From assembly GCA_024640445.1 (NCBI GenBank), contig JAHEEZ010000002.1, positions 1-36,899 of the forward strand: a stretch of DNA of 36,899 nucleotides. The letters are read 5' to 3'. A program made the translations under genes and the position numbers. The notes under the pieces were generated by a model. That model had not been told where the DNA came from. It searched no databases and saw only the letters and a list, made by a program, of their open reading frames with translations. Positions within the stretch are counted from its first letter, which is position 1, and the number at the start of each line of letters is the position of its first letter. The stretch comes from Acidobacteriota bacterium (GTDB lineage Bacteria > Acidobacteriota > Blastocatellia > Pyrinomonadales > Pyrinomonadaceae). Positions 7,811 through 15,686 of this stretch are shown here, in pieces.

Positions 7811-9280
7811 TTAACTCTCCAGCCTGTAGTTCGGCGCTTCTTTGGTGATGATCACGTCGTGCACGTGCGATTCCTTGAGGCCGGCGCTTGTGATGCGCAC
7901 GAACTTGGCGTTCTTTTGCATCTCGGCGATGTTCTTGCATCCCGTATAGCCCATTCCCGACCTGAGTCCGCCAACTAGCTGTGTGACCATCTCCTCCAGC
8001 GTGCCTTTGTAAGCGATTCGCGCTTCGATCCCTTCGGGAACGAACTTTGAATCCGACACGTTGCCTTCCTGTGCGTATCGGTCACTTGAGCCCTTCTTCA
8101 TAGCTCCGATCGAACCCATTCCCCGATAAGACTTGAAAGAGCGACCCTGGTAAAGAATTACCTCGCCGGGGGCTTCCTGCGTCCCGGCAAATAGCGATCC
8201 GATCATCACCGAATCCGCACCCGCAGCTATAGCTTTGGTAACATCGCCCGAGAACTTGACGCCGCCATCCGCGATCACCGGAACCCCGGTTCCTTTCGCC
8301 GCATCGACGCATTCGACGATCGCAGTTATCTGGGGCACTCCTGCCCCGGTCACGACTCTAGTCGTACAAATGCTGCCGGGGCCTATTCCCACCTTTATCG
8401 CGTCGACGCCTTCTTTAATAAGCGCCTCAGTCGCTTCGGCCGTTGCTACATTGCCGGCAATCAGCTGAACGTGCGGGTGCTTTTCGCGTACAGAACGGAT
8501 CGCCTGGATCACTCTGGAAGAATGTCCGTGCGCCGTGTCGATCACTATCGCGTCCGATCTCGATTCGATCAAAGCCGACGCGCGTTCTAGATAATCGCCG
8601 GTTGCTCCGATCGCAGCCGCGCACCGGAGCCGTCCCAGCTCGTCCTTTGCCGCGTTAGGATACTTGATCGCTTTCTGAATGTCCTTAACCGTGATCAGGC
8701 CCTTAAGGTACTCATCCTCGTCAACGACCAGGAGCTTCTCGATCTTGTGCTTCTGAAGCTTTACCTTCGCTTGTTCCAAGGTGGTGCCTATCGGGACGGT
8801 CACGAGCGGCTGTGGGGTCATGACTTCAGCCACCGGAATGTCATATCGCGTCTCAAATCTCAGATCGCGGTTCGTAATGATCCCAACCAGAGTCCCGTTC
8901 TCATCGATCACCGGAACTCCGCTGATCTTGTAGCGCTCCATTATTCCAAGCGCTTCCGAAACAACGGCATCGTCGCGTATCGTGACCGGATCGACGATCA
9001 TTCCGGATTCGCTTCTCTTTACCTTGTCTACCTCTTCGGCCTGTTCCCGAATAGACATATTCTTGTGGATCACTCCTATCCCGCCCTGTTGGGCAAGGGC
9101 GATCGCAAGAGCAGCCTCGGTCACAGTGTCCATCGCGGAGGAGCAAAGAGGTATGTTGAGATCAATGTTTCGCGAGAACCTTGTAGTGGTGTCGGTCTCC
9201 GCTGGCAGGACGTCAGAATAGGCAGGCACGAGAAGTACATCGTCAAATGTAAGTCCTTCTCTAATTTTCTCGGTTTCCAT
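7811..9280 (-). CDS. guaB: Inosine-5'-monophosphate dehydrogenase
   Basis: This enzyme oxidises IMP to XMP with NAD+, the committed step of GMP synthesis. The 489-residue length is normal. The N-terminal barrel part includes LTFDDVLLVPAYSDVLP. A CBS pair (Bateman module) is inserted at about residues 95-210. The catalytic cysteine is C305 in GPGSICTTR. The phosphate-binding GADSVMIGSLFAGT and the mobile flap (YRGMGSIGAM to SSDRYAQEG) are intact. The gene lies downstream of the RodZ-like gene, but a terminator separates them, so guaB probably has its own promoter in 9281-9370. Confidence 0.97.
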   Translation of the reverse strand: METEKIREGLTFDDVLLVPAYSDVLPAETDTTTRFSRNIDLNIPLCSSAMDTVTEAALAIALAQQGGIGVIHKNMSIREQAEEVDKVKRSESGMIVDPVTIRDDAVVSEALGIMERYKISGVPVIDENGTLVGIITNRDLRFETRYDIPVAEVMTPQPLVTVPIGTTLEQAKVKLQKHKIEKLLVVDEDEYLKGLITVKDIQKAIKYPNAAKDELGRLRCAAAIGATGDYLERASALIESRSDAIVIDTAHGHSSRVIQAIRSVREKHPHVQLIAGNVATAEATEALIKEGVDAIKVGIGPGSICTTRVVTGAGVPQITAIVECVDAAKGTGVPVIADGGVKFSGDVTKAIAAGADSVMIGSLFAGTQEAPGEVILYQGRSFKSYRGMGSIGAMKKGSSDRYAQEGNVSDSKFVPEGIEARIAYKGTLEEMVTQLVGGLRSGMGYTGCKNIAEMQKNAKFVRITSAGLKESHVHDVIITKEAPNYRLES

Positions 9281-9365
9281 AATTGATTGTAAAAATTTAT
9301 CTATTCAATTCCAAATCGCGCCGGCACGTTTTCCGGGCAAGGAACCAAACATCGTTTCAATGTCC

Positions 9366-9404
9366 AAAAGAAAAAGCGCCCGCAATTGGACTGCGGAGCG
9401 CTTT
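9366..9404 (-). terminator. Rho-independent terminator after the RodZ-like gene
   Basis: Read on the minus strand, AAAGCGC (complement of 9398-9404) and GCGCTTT (complement of 9373-9379) form a stem extended by CCGC/GCGG with one bulged base. It is followed by a T-rich tract (TTTTTCTTTT). It ends the RodZ-like transcript before guaB. Confidence 0.8.
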
Positions 9405-9464
9405 GCGGGCATTGAACTGGGGTGTTCGTATATATTCTCAGTTTCCCGGGAAGAACCATCCGGA

Positions 9465-10316
9465 CTAGCCCGCGGTGTTGTCACCGCCTTCCGTATTTCC
9501 CGGTGCAGTGTTGCCAACTCCATCTCCTTCAATAGCGATCTTTCCGGACTCGAGTGTCTTCCGGATGTTTTCCTTGTTTATCTCAAAATCAAAACCGTTC
9601 TTGCGCCAGCTTTCCGGCGGAATCGGAGTCTCGATCTTTTGATCGTTCAGGGTTATCTGGACCGTGTCAGCGAGTCCCTTGTAATAACTCACTTTCACGC
9701 TGTCAGTTGCCTCAGTCTCCCACGGATTGCCGGGCTTAACCACGAAGGAACCCAACTTTCCGTCCACGGTCGACTGGATCGAAAGTTCGGCAGCAGAAGT
9801 GCCGATCTTAAGCTTGATTCCGTCAATATTTGGCAGTGGCGACTTCTGAGGTGAAGGCGCCGTCGAGTTTGTCGCTGTCGTTTTTGAGCCGGGCGAATCG
9901 TCCGAGGCAGGCGAGGACGGAGCCGAAAGATAATTGACCAGCAACATCACTCCCCATGCAAGAAGGCCGAGGATTACGACTGAAAAAATGATTGTTGGTA
10001 TCAGTGGAGGCCCGCTTCTATCGTCGGTAAGGACTTCAGGTTTGTATTTAGCGTGCTTCTCATCTTCCGCGGCTTCTTGCAAAGCCGCGATTCTGGCGTA
10101 TGACGCCAAGGCCTCTCCTTCGTCTACGCCCACGTACTTTGCAAACGATTTGATAAAGCCCTTGTTGAATATTCCGCCGGGAAGTGGACCGTAATCGTCA
10201 TTCTCGATCGATTGAAGATACAGCGCTGATATGCGGGTCTGCTCGGCGACCTCGCTGATCGAAATCTCGCGATCCTCCCGAGCCTTCCGCAGCTTTTCCC
10301 CCAAAGATTCAGCCAT
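9465..10316 (-). CDS. RodZ-like helix-turn-helix membrane protein
   Basis: This 283-residue protein has the RodZ layout. A cytoplasmic HTH_25-type domain covers about residues 5-75 (LGEKLRKAREDREISISEVA and the conserved GPLPGGIFNKGFIKSFAKY). A single membrane helix lies at about 107-130. A Ser/Pro/Thr-rich linker follows, then a periplasmic DUF4115-like beta domain (about 165-240). RodZ links MreB to the cell-wall elongation machinery; mre genes are not in this window, so the cell-shape role is by family only. It reads from a divergent promoter shared in its intergenic region with the microcompartment shell gene. Confidence 0.85.
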   Translation of the reverse strand: MAESLGEKLRKAREDREISISEVAEQTRISALYLQSIENDDYGPLPGGIFNKGFIKSFAKYVGVDEGEALASYARIAALQEAAEDEKHAKYKPEVLTDDRSGPPLIPTIIFSVVILGLLAWGVMLLVNYLSAPSSPASDDSPGSKTTATNSTAPSPQKSPLPNIDGIKLKIGTSAAELSIQSTVDGKLGSFVVKPGNPWETEATDSVKVSYYKGLADTVQITLNDQKIETPIPPESWRKNGFDFEINKENIRKTLESGKIAIEGDGVGNTAPGNTEGGDNTAG

Positions 10317-10372
10317 TTTTACTTGTTCCGGCCCGTGTCTGACGAGCGATCCGACTTCAGCGACAAAGGGGA

Positions 10373-10402
10373 AATATATCGTTAAAATCGCAATAATGTC
10401 AA
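10373..10402 (-). promoter_or_regulatory. Sigma70-type promoter of the RodZ-like gene
   Basis: On the minus strand a perfect TTGACA (complement of 10397-10402) is followed after 18 bp by TATATT (complement of 10373-10378, 5/6 match to consensus). It lies about 57 bp upstream of the ATG. Confidence 0.75.
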
Positions 10403-10464
10403 TTCTTTACAGGAATTTAGGCGTCGGGGATTTGGCTTGATTAATTGCCGAAAGGCGTGTTACG

Positions 10465-10492
10465 TTTACACGATACCCGTTTCTTGTAATAG
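10465..10492 (+). promoter_or_regulatory. Candidate promoter of the microcompartment locus
   Basis: TTTACA (10465-10470) and TAATAG (10487-10492) are spaced by 16 bp, about 38 bp upstream of the shell-gene ATG. The matches are fair, not strong. It is divergent from the RodZ-like promoter, and no other -35/-10 pair in this gap is better. Confidence 0.5.
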
Positions 10493-10529
10493 AATCAGCA
10501 TTCAATCAAAAACAGCGAGGAATTCATAG

Positions 10530-10910
10530 ATGACTCTGGAAGCACTTGGCATGGTCGAAACGAAGGGTTTCGTCGGAGCCGTTGAGGCGGCAGACGCGAT
10601 GGTAAAAGCGGCCAATGTCACGCTTATCGGCAAGGAATACATTGGCGCCGGATATGTCACGATCTTTGTCCGCGGAGATGTCGGAGCGGTGAAAGCGGCG
10701 ACCGATGCCGGAGCCGCAGCGGCGAGGCGGGTAGGAGAGCTAATCTCTGTACACGTGATCCCGAGACCCCACGCGGAGGTGGAAGAGGTGCTTCCCGGAA
10801 AAGCGATCACACAGGGAAAGTCGATCCGAGGCGCGCAGGGCGCGCTGGGTTCCGGCGCTGACTCCCCGGCTGCTACCAAGGCAGCCCAGTCAAAGTCAAA
10901 ATCCAAGTAA
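10530..10910 (+). CDS. Bacterial microcompartment shell protein, BMC-H (PduA/EutM/CcmK type)
   Basis: A single BMC domain spans about residues 2-90 of 126. It opens with LEALGMVETKGFVGAVEAAD and contains the pore loop IGAG (38-41), where PduA has GSG, and the conserved RGDVGAVKAATDAGA segment. Such proteins form hexamers that tile the shell of a metabolosome or carboxysome, with the pore passing small metabolites. After the domain come ~35 residues rich in Gly, Ala, Ser and Lys, a flexible tail that is not essential to the fold. A GAGGAA ribosome site lies 7 bp before the ATG. Only one shell gene is visible: the BMC-P/BMC-T proteins needed to close a shell must be elsewhere. It precedes an aldehyde dehydrogenase gene, as in many metabolosome loci. 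Confidence 0.95.
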   Translation: MTLEALGMVETKGFVGAVEAADAMVKAANVTLIGKEYIGAGYVTIFVRGDVGAVKAATDAGAAAARRVGELISVHVIPRPHAEVEEVLPGKAITQGKSIRGAQGALGSGADSPAATKAAQSKSKSK

Positions 10911-10916
10911 TGCCAT

Positions 10917-10969
10917 GCCCGGCCACCGCCTTGCGCATTCGCGCCTGCGAGCGGCGAGCCGGGCTTTTT
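10917..10969 (+). terminator. Terminator-like hairpin between the shell gene and the aldehyde dehydrogenase gene
   Basis: GCCCGGC (10917-10923) pairs with GCCGGGC (10958-10964) and is followed by TTTTT. An inner CGCC/GGCG pair and a GCGC-ATTC-GCGC core extend the structure. It ends only 28 bp before the dehydrogenase ATG, leaving no room for a new promoter. It therefore probably works as a partial terminator that lowers enzyme expression relative to shell protein; this is inferred. Confidence 0.7.
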
Positions 10970-10997
10970 GGCCCTTTTGGGCCCCTCGACATCATCA

Positions 10998-12716
10998 ATG
11001 ACGGACAAGGACCTGGTTTCGCAGCAAGAAGCAAGAGACGCGGTTGAGGCAGCGCATCTTGCTTTTCTTGAGTTAGCGCGGTTTGACCAGAACAAAATAG
11101 ACGGTATTTGCGAGGCTATGGCGAACGCGGCGCTGGCCGAGGCGGCGCGTCTGGGTCAGGTTGCGTTCGATGAAACGGGCTTCGGAGTTGCGGACGACAA
11201 GAGAGAGAAGAACCGTTTTGCGGCAGAAGACGTCTGGAACTATTTCAAAGGGCTGAAGACGGTCGGCGTGGTCCGGGATAACGGCGACGTGGTTGAGATC
11301 GCCGCACCGAGGGGAGTCGTCGCGGGCATCATCCCATCCACCAACCCAACCTCAACTGCGATCTTCAAGATCATTATTGCTGTAAAATCCAGAAATTCGA
11401 TAGTCCTCTCGCCGCATCCTTCAGCCGCCAACTGCATCGCCGAAACCGCTCGTGTGATGGTTGCCGCCGGAATTGAGGCGGGTTTGCCCAGGGACGCCGT
11501 GCAGTGTCTTGTCTCTTCGACGATCGAAGGCACTGAAACGCTGATGAAGCACAAGCTCACGGCGGTGATCCTTGCGACTGGAGGTATCGGCCTCGTCAGG
11601 GCCGCATATTCCTCGGGCAAGCCGGCATTCGGCGTCGGGCCGGGAAACGTTCCGGTTTACGTCGAAAGTTCTGCCGATCTGGAAAAGGCAGCATCTGACA
11701 TTCTCACGGGAACATGTTTTGACAACGGGACCATTTGCGCGTCTGAGCAGTCGGTCGTCGTCGATTCCTCGGTGGAAAAAGCCCTCCGTGCGGAATTCGA
11801 GGCTCGAGGCGGACATTTCCTGTCACCATCTGAGGCTGACCAGATCGCCAAGGTTCTATTGACCCCCCAGCGGACTCTGAACTCGAAGATAGTGGGGAAA
11901 CCCGCCGTTCATATTGCAGAACTCGCAGGAGTTTCGGTTCCGGCAGGAACACGATGCCTGATCGCGGATTGTGGTGGCGTGGGCCGTGATTTTCCCTGGT
12001 CTATCGAGAAACTTTCGCCCACGCTCGCCTTCTTCGTTGTAGAGGGCGTTGAGGCCGCGTCCGCCAGATGCGAGGAGATACTTCGTTTTGGGGGGATGGG
12101 GCACACTGCGGGAATGCATACCCGGGACCGGGCCGCGGCGATCAGATACGGATCTCGGATGCCCGCGGCGAGGATCGTGATCAATTCGCCGACTACGCAC
12201 GGGGCCATAGGGTTTTCGACCGCGCTGCCGCCTTCGATGACACTCGGGTGTGGCTCTTGGGGCGGTAACGTGACTTCGGACAACGTTTCGCCGCACCACC
12301 TTATGGATATCAAGCGGGTAGCGTTCGAGACCCGGTCGGTTGTCTCTGACAAAGCTGCTGAAAGGAGTTCTTTCCGGACGGACCAGCCAGGCACTCCCGT
12401 GCCGGCGAGAAAAATAGAACGCAGCGAGATCGCGTCGATCGTCGACGAGTTCCTAAGCAGGAAGCTCGCAGAAGCACCGCCGGAACCCGTTGGGGGCCGG
12501 ATGGAGGCGGAATCTTCTAAACAGGCGGTAATACATGAGGTCGCTTCGAAAACAGCGGAAGGTGGATCAAGGAAGAGTCCAGTCGATTTCGTCAGCGAGG
12601 ACGATGTGAAGATCGCGGTTTCCAAAGGCGAAAAGATCTACGTAAACAAGAAGACGATCATAACTCCGGCCGCAAGGGACCTGGGCGGCCAGCATGAGGT
12701 TTTCGCAGAGGTCTGA
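10998..12716 (+). CDS. Acylating aldehyde dehydrogenase of a microcompartment (EutE/PduP type) with long C-terminal extension
   Basis: The core (about residues 1-455 of 572) is a CoA-acylating aldehyde dehydrogenase, converting an aldehyde plus CoA and NAD+ to acyl-CoA and NADH. Seen are the IIPSTNPTST nucleotide-site segment (111-120), the ATGGIGLV stretch (193-200) and the catalytic cysteine C247 in GTICASEQ. EutE/PduP enzymes are ~460-480 residues; here ~115 extra residues follow. Within them, about 476-491 (SEIASIVDEFLSRKLA) is a short amphipathic helix like the peptides that target cargo to BMC shells. The last ~43 residues hold a second conserved-looking block (VSEDDVKIAVSKGEKIYV, then TIITPAARDLG). 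The ATG at 10998 was chosen because upstream in-frame codons fall inside the hairpin; no ribosome site is clear. The substrate aldehyde is unknown. Confidence 0.9.
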   Translation: MTDKDLVSQQEARDAVEAAHLAFLELARFDQNKIDGICEAMANAALAEAARLGQVAFDETGFGVADDKREKNRFAAEDVWNYFKGLKTVGVVRDNGDVVEIAAPRGVVAGIIPSTNPTSTAIFKIIIAVKSRNSIVLSPHPSAANCIAETARVMVAAGIEAGLPRDAVQCLVSSTIEGTETLMKHKLTAVILATGGIGLVRAAYSSGKPAFGVGPGNVPVYVESSADLEKAASDILTGTCFDNGTICASEQSVVVDSSVEKALRAEFEARGGHFLSPSEADQIAKVLLTPQRTLNSKIVGKPAVHIAELAGVSVPAGTRCLIADCGGVGRDFPWSIEKLSPTLAFFVVEGVEAASARCEEILRFGGMGHTAGMHTRDRAAAIRYGSRMPAARIVINSPTTHGAIGFSTALPPSMTLGCGSWGGNVTSDNVSPHHLMDIKRVAFETRSVVSDKAAERSSFRTDQPGTPVPARKIERSEIASIVDEFLSRKLAEAPPEPVGGRMEAESSKQAVIHEVASKTAEGGSRKSPVDFVSEDDVKIAVSKGEKIYVNKKTIITPAARDLGGQHEVFAEV

Positions 12717-12760
12717 TCCCTATTCGAGGTTAGTCTAAGTCCATTCAGGGCGTATCTGAG

Positions 12761-13219
12761 ATGTCTCAAACCCCGGCTCATAAACCTGTTTGTTCCGAAT
12801 GCGGTTCCGAAACCCTCGGCCCGGCGCTTTTCTGTTTCCATTGCGGCGCCCGGCTTGGAAGCGATGCGACCGAAACTGAGACGGGAGCGAAAGCGGGGTC
12901 TGATCTGGAGTCCGTAGATATTACCGGGAAGGCGATAGCTCCGCCGCCGGGCGACCCGTTTACAGCTACAGCGGATGTAGGATCCGACTTGGCCGTTGAA
13001 GAAGTGGCATTGCAGGATGAAAATCTTGAACCGAGCATGGATTCGGGCATGGCCACCGCGTCAACGCTGCGAAAGAACCCTGGAGTCATGAGGATGCGCC
13101 GGGTTGAGGTGCGATGGGCGTCAAACGAGGGGTCACCGAACATCTGGTTTATCGTCGCTTCGATCGTGCTTTTCGCACTGGTGTTCGGCGTTTTTCTATT
13201 GTCGATGATCCTCAGGTAG
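12761..13219 (+). CDS. Zinc-ribbon protein with C-terminal membrane anchor
   Basis: The 152-residue protein starts with a zinc ribbon: C11-x2-C14 and C25-x2-C28 (CSECG and CFHCG). A long acidic, Ala/Gly/Thr-rich linker follows, then one hydrophobic helix at about 127-149 just before the C-terminus. It is thus tail-anchored or single-pass, with the zinc ribbon probably cytoplasmic. I do not recognise a specific function. It follows the aldehyde dehydrogenase by 44 bp on the same strand and may be cotranscribed, but nothing in it indicates a microcompartment role. Confidence 0.75.
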   Translation: MSQTPAHKPVCSECGSETLGPALFCFHCGARLGSDATETETGAKAGSDLESVDITGKAIAPPPGDPFTATADVGSDLAVEEVALQDENLEPSMDSGMATASTLRKNPGVMRMRRVEVRWASNEGSPNIWFIVASIVLFALVFGVFLLSMILR

Positions 13220-13240
13220 AATCGGGAATCTAATGAAAAT

Positions 13241-13273
13241 GAAAGGGCAGACGATCGAATCGTCTGCCCTTTC
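13241..13273. terminator. Bidirectional terminator, 15-bp perfect hairpin
   Basis: GAAAGGGCAGACGAT (13241-13255) is the exact reverse complement of 13259-13273, with a CGA loop. It sits between the convergent zinc-ribbon gene and the VWA gene, whose stops are 73 bp apart. The A-rich and T-rich stem bases give weak U-tracts in both directions. Confidence 0.85.
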
Positions 13274-13292
13274 TTCGTGAAATTCCGATAAA

Positions 13293-14396
13293 TTAACGGT
13301 TTGCAGGTCTCAGGCTTGGTCCGGCATTGTCCTTCTTTGGTACGACAAGACCGGTTCTCGTGATTGCTATCCTCTTTTGTTTGTCAGTTCCTTCCTTCAC
13401 AACAACCTTAATGTTCCTGTAAGCGCCTTCAGGCTTTGTGTCGTCGGGCAAGTAACCGATCGAGTATTGCGTTCGAAGTTCGCTCGCGATGTCCCCTGCG
13501 ATCGTATTCAGCTCAGACAGGTCGTTCGGGAAGTATGACTTTCCGCCCGTCTCTTCAGCCAGTTTTTCAAGAAAGCTCCTCGCGCGTTTTTGAGGACTCT
13601 TTCGGACAAAACCGCCTTCCTTGTCCAGTTCGTTCACAAATCCTACGGTATATATCTGAACATCCGCCTCCCTCAACAGATCGAACAACTGTTCTTCCTT
13701 GTAATAGCTAGCGCGGTCTTCACCGTCAGAAACGAGGATGAGGGCCCTGCGCTTCCTATCTTCGGGAGCCTGGCTTCTCTCGTATTCGTCGACCTTTTCT
13801 GCGGCGAGATACACGGCGTCAATTATCGCCGTCTGCCCGCCTTCGATGTACATGTTGTCCAGCGCGTCGAAAAGTTCGTTCTTGTCCGTCGTAAAATCCT
13901 GAAGGATCTCGATCTTGTTAGAGCTGACAAATCTCACAACGCCTGTCTCATCATCCGGTCTGTTCGTCTCGACGATGATCTTGCTCGCCTCGATCACCTT
14001 TTCAAGCTGAAACCTCAGAGATCCGGAATTGTCTATAACGAGCGCGTAATTTGTAGGGACCTCCGACTGAGAAAAGAAAGATATTGGCTGGGCGCGTCCG
14101 TCCTCGAAAACAGTGAAATCATCCTTGCTAAGATTTGCGATCGGTCGATTGAACCTGTCGACGACCCTAACGTTCAGGTTCACGAGCTCCGTGTCGATAA
14201 TGAGCGGTGAATCGTCTTCCTTCGGAAGAGGAGGCGGGGGAGGCGGTATAAGTGGTCCGTCCGGAGGAGTCGCCGACGGCGATGGAGACCCAGGGGACGT
14301 CTGCGCGCTCACCTTGTCCGGGACCAGAGAGGCGGTCAGGAAAACCAAGGTGGCAAAGGACAGAATAACCAGTGATAGGAAAAAGGATCGTTTCAT
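13293..14396 (-). CDS. Secreted VWA-domain protein, acidobacterial VWFA-related type (copy 2)
   Basis: The 367-residue product starts with a signal peptide (MKRSFFLSLVILSFATLVFL, cleavage near VSAQ). A Pro-rich spacer (PPPPPPLPK) follows, then a conserved strand VNLNVRVVDRFNRPIANLSKDDFTV, and a von Willebrand factor A domain with the metal-binding MIDAS motif DNSGS. The C-terminal YSIGYLPDD and PEGAYRNIKVVVKE are the hallmarks of the VWFA-related acidobacterial domain. Upstream in-frame codons exist to 14537 but would overlap the previous gene and bury the signal peptide, so ATG at 14396 was chosen. It lies 35 bp after a paralogue, in one operon. Its role is unknown; protein binding at or outside the outer membrane is likely. 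Confidence 0.85.
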   Translation of the reverse strand: MKRSFFLSLVILSFATLVFLTASLVPDKVSAQTSPGSPSPSATPPDGPLIPPPPPPLPKEDDSPLIIDTELVNLNVRVVDRFNRPIANLSKDDFTVFEDGRAQPISFFSQSEVPTNYALVIDNSGSLRFQLEKVIEASKIIVETNRPDDETGVVRFVSSNKIEILQDFTTDKNELFDALDNMYIEGGQTAIIDAVYLAAEKVDEYERSQAPEDRKRRALILVSDGEDRASYYKEEQLFDLLREADVQIYTVGFVNELDKEGGFVRKSPQKRARSFLEKLAEETGGKSYFPNDLSELNTIAGDIASELRTQYSIGYLPDDTKPEGAYRNIKVVVKEGTDKQKRIAITRTGLVVPKKDNAGPSLRPANR

Positions 14397-14431
14397 TAGT
14401 GCTTTGGCGGTTCCCGAAGGCCGCGTGAATT

Positions 14432-15424
14432 CTAACGGACAGTGATTCGCGGTGTTGCGTAGTAGCCTTCTCGATTGCGGACCGTTAGACGCGGCAATCC
14501 TCTTGGAGGTTTGACCTTCACTTTGACGCGGTGCCATTTTCCATCCGGCTCGAAGCCTTTGGGCGTGTATCCGATCGAATACTGGTGCCTCAGCTCAAGC
14601 GCAATACGCTCGAAGATCTCATCCATTTCGACAGCTGAGGTTGGATAAAAGGACTTTCCGCCCGTGACGCCGGAGAGTTCATCCAGAAAAGCCTGTCCCT
14701 GAAGACCTTCTTGAGAGGAAACGTCGCGACCGTCCATTATTCCTACCGAATAGATCACAACGTCCGATTCCTTCATCAGACGGCGAACTTCCTTGAAATT
14801 GTAACGCGATGCATTGTCCTGACCGTCGCTGATTATCAGAAGCGCCTTCTTCTGATGAGTACCGCGGGTTACCCGCTCAACTCCCAGATAACACGCGTCA
14901 TACAGCGCGGTGTTATTCTTGGGTTCGACGAGGGTGAGTTTGTTCAGCACCGCCTCGCCGTCCCGAGTCCGATCCATCAGAAGCTGGGCCCGTTTGTTGA
15001 AGGCGATCAGATAGTATTCGTCGCGGGGATGGCTGGTGTTTATGAACCTCTCCAGTGCGTTTCTGGCTTTCAAAATCTTTTCTCCGCTCATCGAGCCGGA
15101 GACATCGAACAGGATCCCGATCGAAACAGGCGCGTCATCATCACTAAAAAAGGTGATCTCCTGTTTCTCCTTGTCGTCATATATAGTGAAAGCTTCTTTG
15201 GTAAGTCCGGAGACGTAACGACCGTAATAATCGGTCACAGTCAGGGTTAGGGTCACCAGATCCGTTTCGACTGTGATCTCGGGTTTGTTCTCAACACCCT
15301 GAACAGGGGGCGTTGGAGTGGTTTCCTGGGCCAGGAGCACGGGAGCTGATAAAACGAGGATGAGAAAAATCAGACAAAGCCGAGCATAGGGTTGGCCCCG
15401 GCCTTGAACATTACTAAAAGCCAT
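14432..15424 (-). CDS. Secreted VWA-domain protein, acidobacterial VWFA-related type (copy 1)
   Basis: The 330-residue product has a signal sequence (hydrophobic stretch LCLIFLILVLSAPVLLA, cleavage near AQE). The TLTVTDYYGRYVSGLTKEAFTI strand is followed by a VWA domain with the MIDAS motif DVSGS, then QYSIGYTPKG, matching the downstream paralogue part for part. AGGAG lies 5 bp before the ATG (complement of 15430-15434). It is the first gene of a two-gene minus-strand operon. The shared order of motifs indicates an old tandem duplication. Confidence 0.85.
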   Translation of the reverse strand: MAFSNVQGRGQPYARLCLIFLILVLSAPVLLAQETTPTPPVQGVENKPEITVETDLVTLTLTVTDYYGRYVSGLTKEAFTIYDDKEKQEITFFSDDDAPVSIGILFDVSGSMSGEKILKARNALERFINTSHPRDEYYLIAFNKRAQLLMDRTRDGEAVLNKLTLVEPKNNTALYDACYLGVERVTRGTHQKKALLIISDGQDNASRYNFKEVRRLMKESDVVIYSVGIMDGRDVSSQEGLQGQAFLDELSGVTGGKSFYPTSAVEMDEIFERIALELRHQYSIGYTPKGFEPDGKWHRVKVKVKPPRGLPRLTVRNREGYYATPRITVR

Positions 15425-15453
15425 AAAGTCTCCTAACTACCTTGTTCTTCCAA

Positions 15454-15482
15454 ATACTAAGGAACCTTGTAACCTGATGCAA
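15454..15482 (-). promoter_or_regulatory. Candidate promoter of the VWA operon
   Basis: On the minus strand TTGCAT (complement of 15477-15482) and TAGTAT (complement of 15454-15459) are spaced by 17 bp, about 30 bp upstream of the ATG. The hexamers match consensus at 3/6 and 4/6, so this is a moderate candidate. Confidence 0.45.
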
Positions 15483-15582
15483 GATAAATCTTACGATGTG
15501 ACCACTTCGGTATGCGTTGTTCGGCCAGGTTTTTTCCTGGCAACACTTGAATCCTGCAACTTTTTGACGACGTTTGGCGTGC

Positions 15583-15588
15583 TATAAT
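15583..15588 (+). promoter_or_regulatory. -10 box of the pilus/secretion operon promoter
   Basis: A perfect TATAAT lies about 100 bp before the platform-protein ATG. A TTGACG (15564-15569) lies upstream at only 13 bp spacing, too close for a standard sigma70 promoter, so the -35 element is uncertain. The rest of the 262-bp divergent gap (15425-15686) holds a small hairpin, GCCAGG-T6-CCTGGC (15524-15541), and nothing else I can assign. Confidence 0.45.
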
Positions 15589-15686
15589 CCTTTGAACCTC
15601 CGCCTTCCGCCGAGGGACGACCTGTCTCCCTCAATCCTGAAGGTGAAAATGGTTCTGACGCGGGTCCTTTCAATTCCATTATAAAT

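Noticed and set aside
13590..14210. A 206-codon plus-strand open frame opposite the VWA gene
   Set aside because: The VWA gene has a signal peptide, MIDAS motif and family ending; the opposite frame has no features.
15564..15588. A full sigma70 promoter made of TTGACG and TATAAT
   Set aside because: The spacing is only 13 bp, too short for a normal promoter; only the -10 box was kept, with low confidence.
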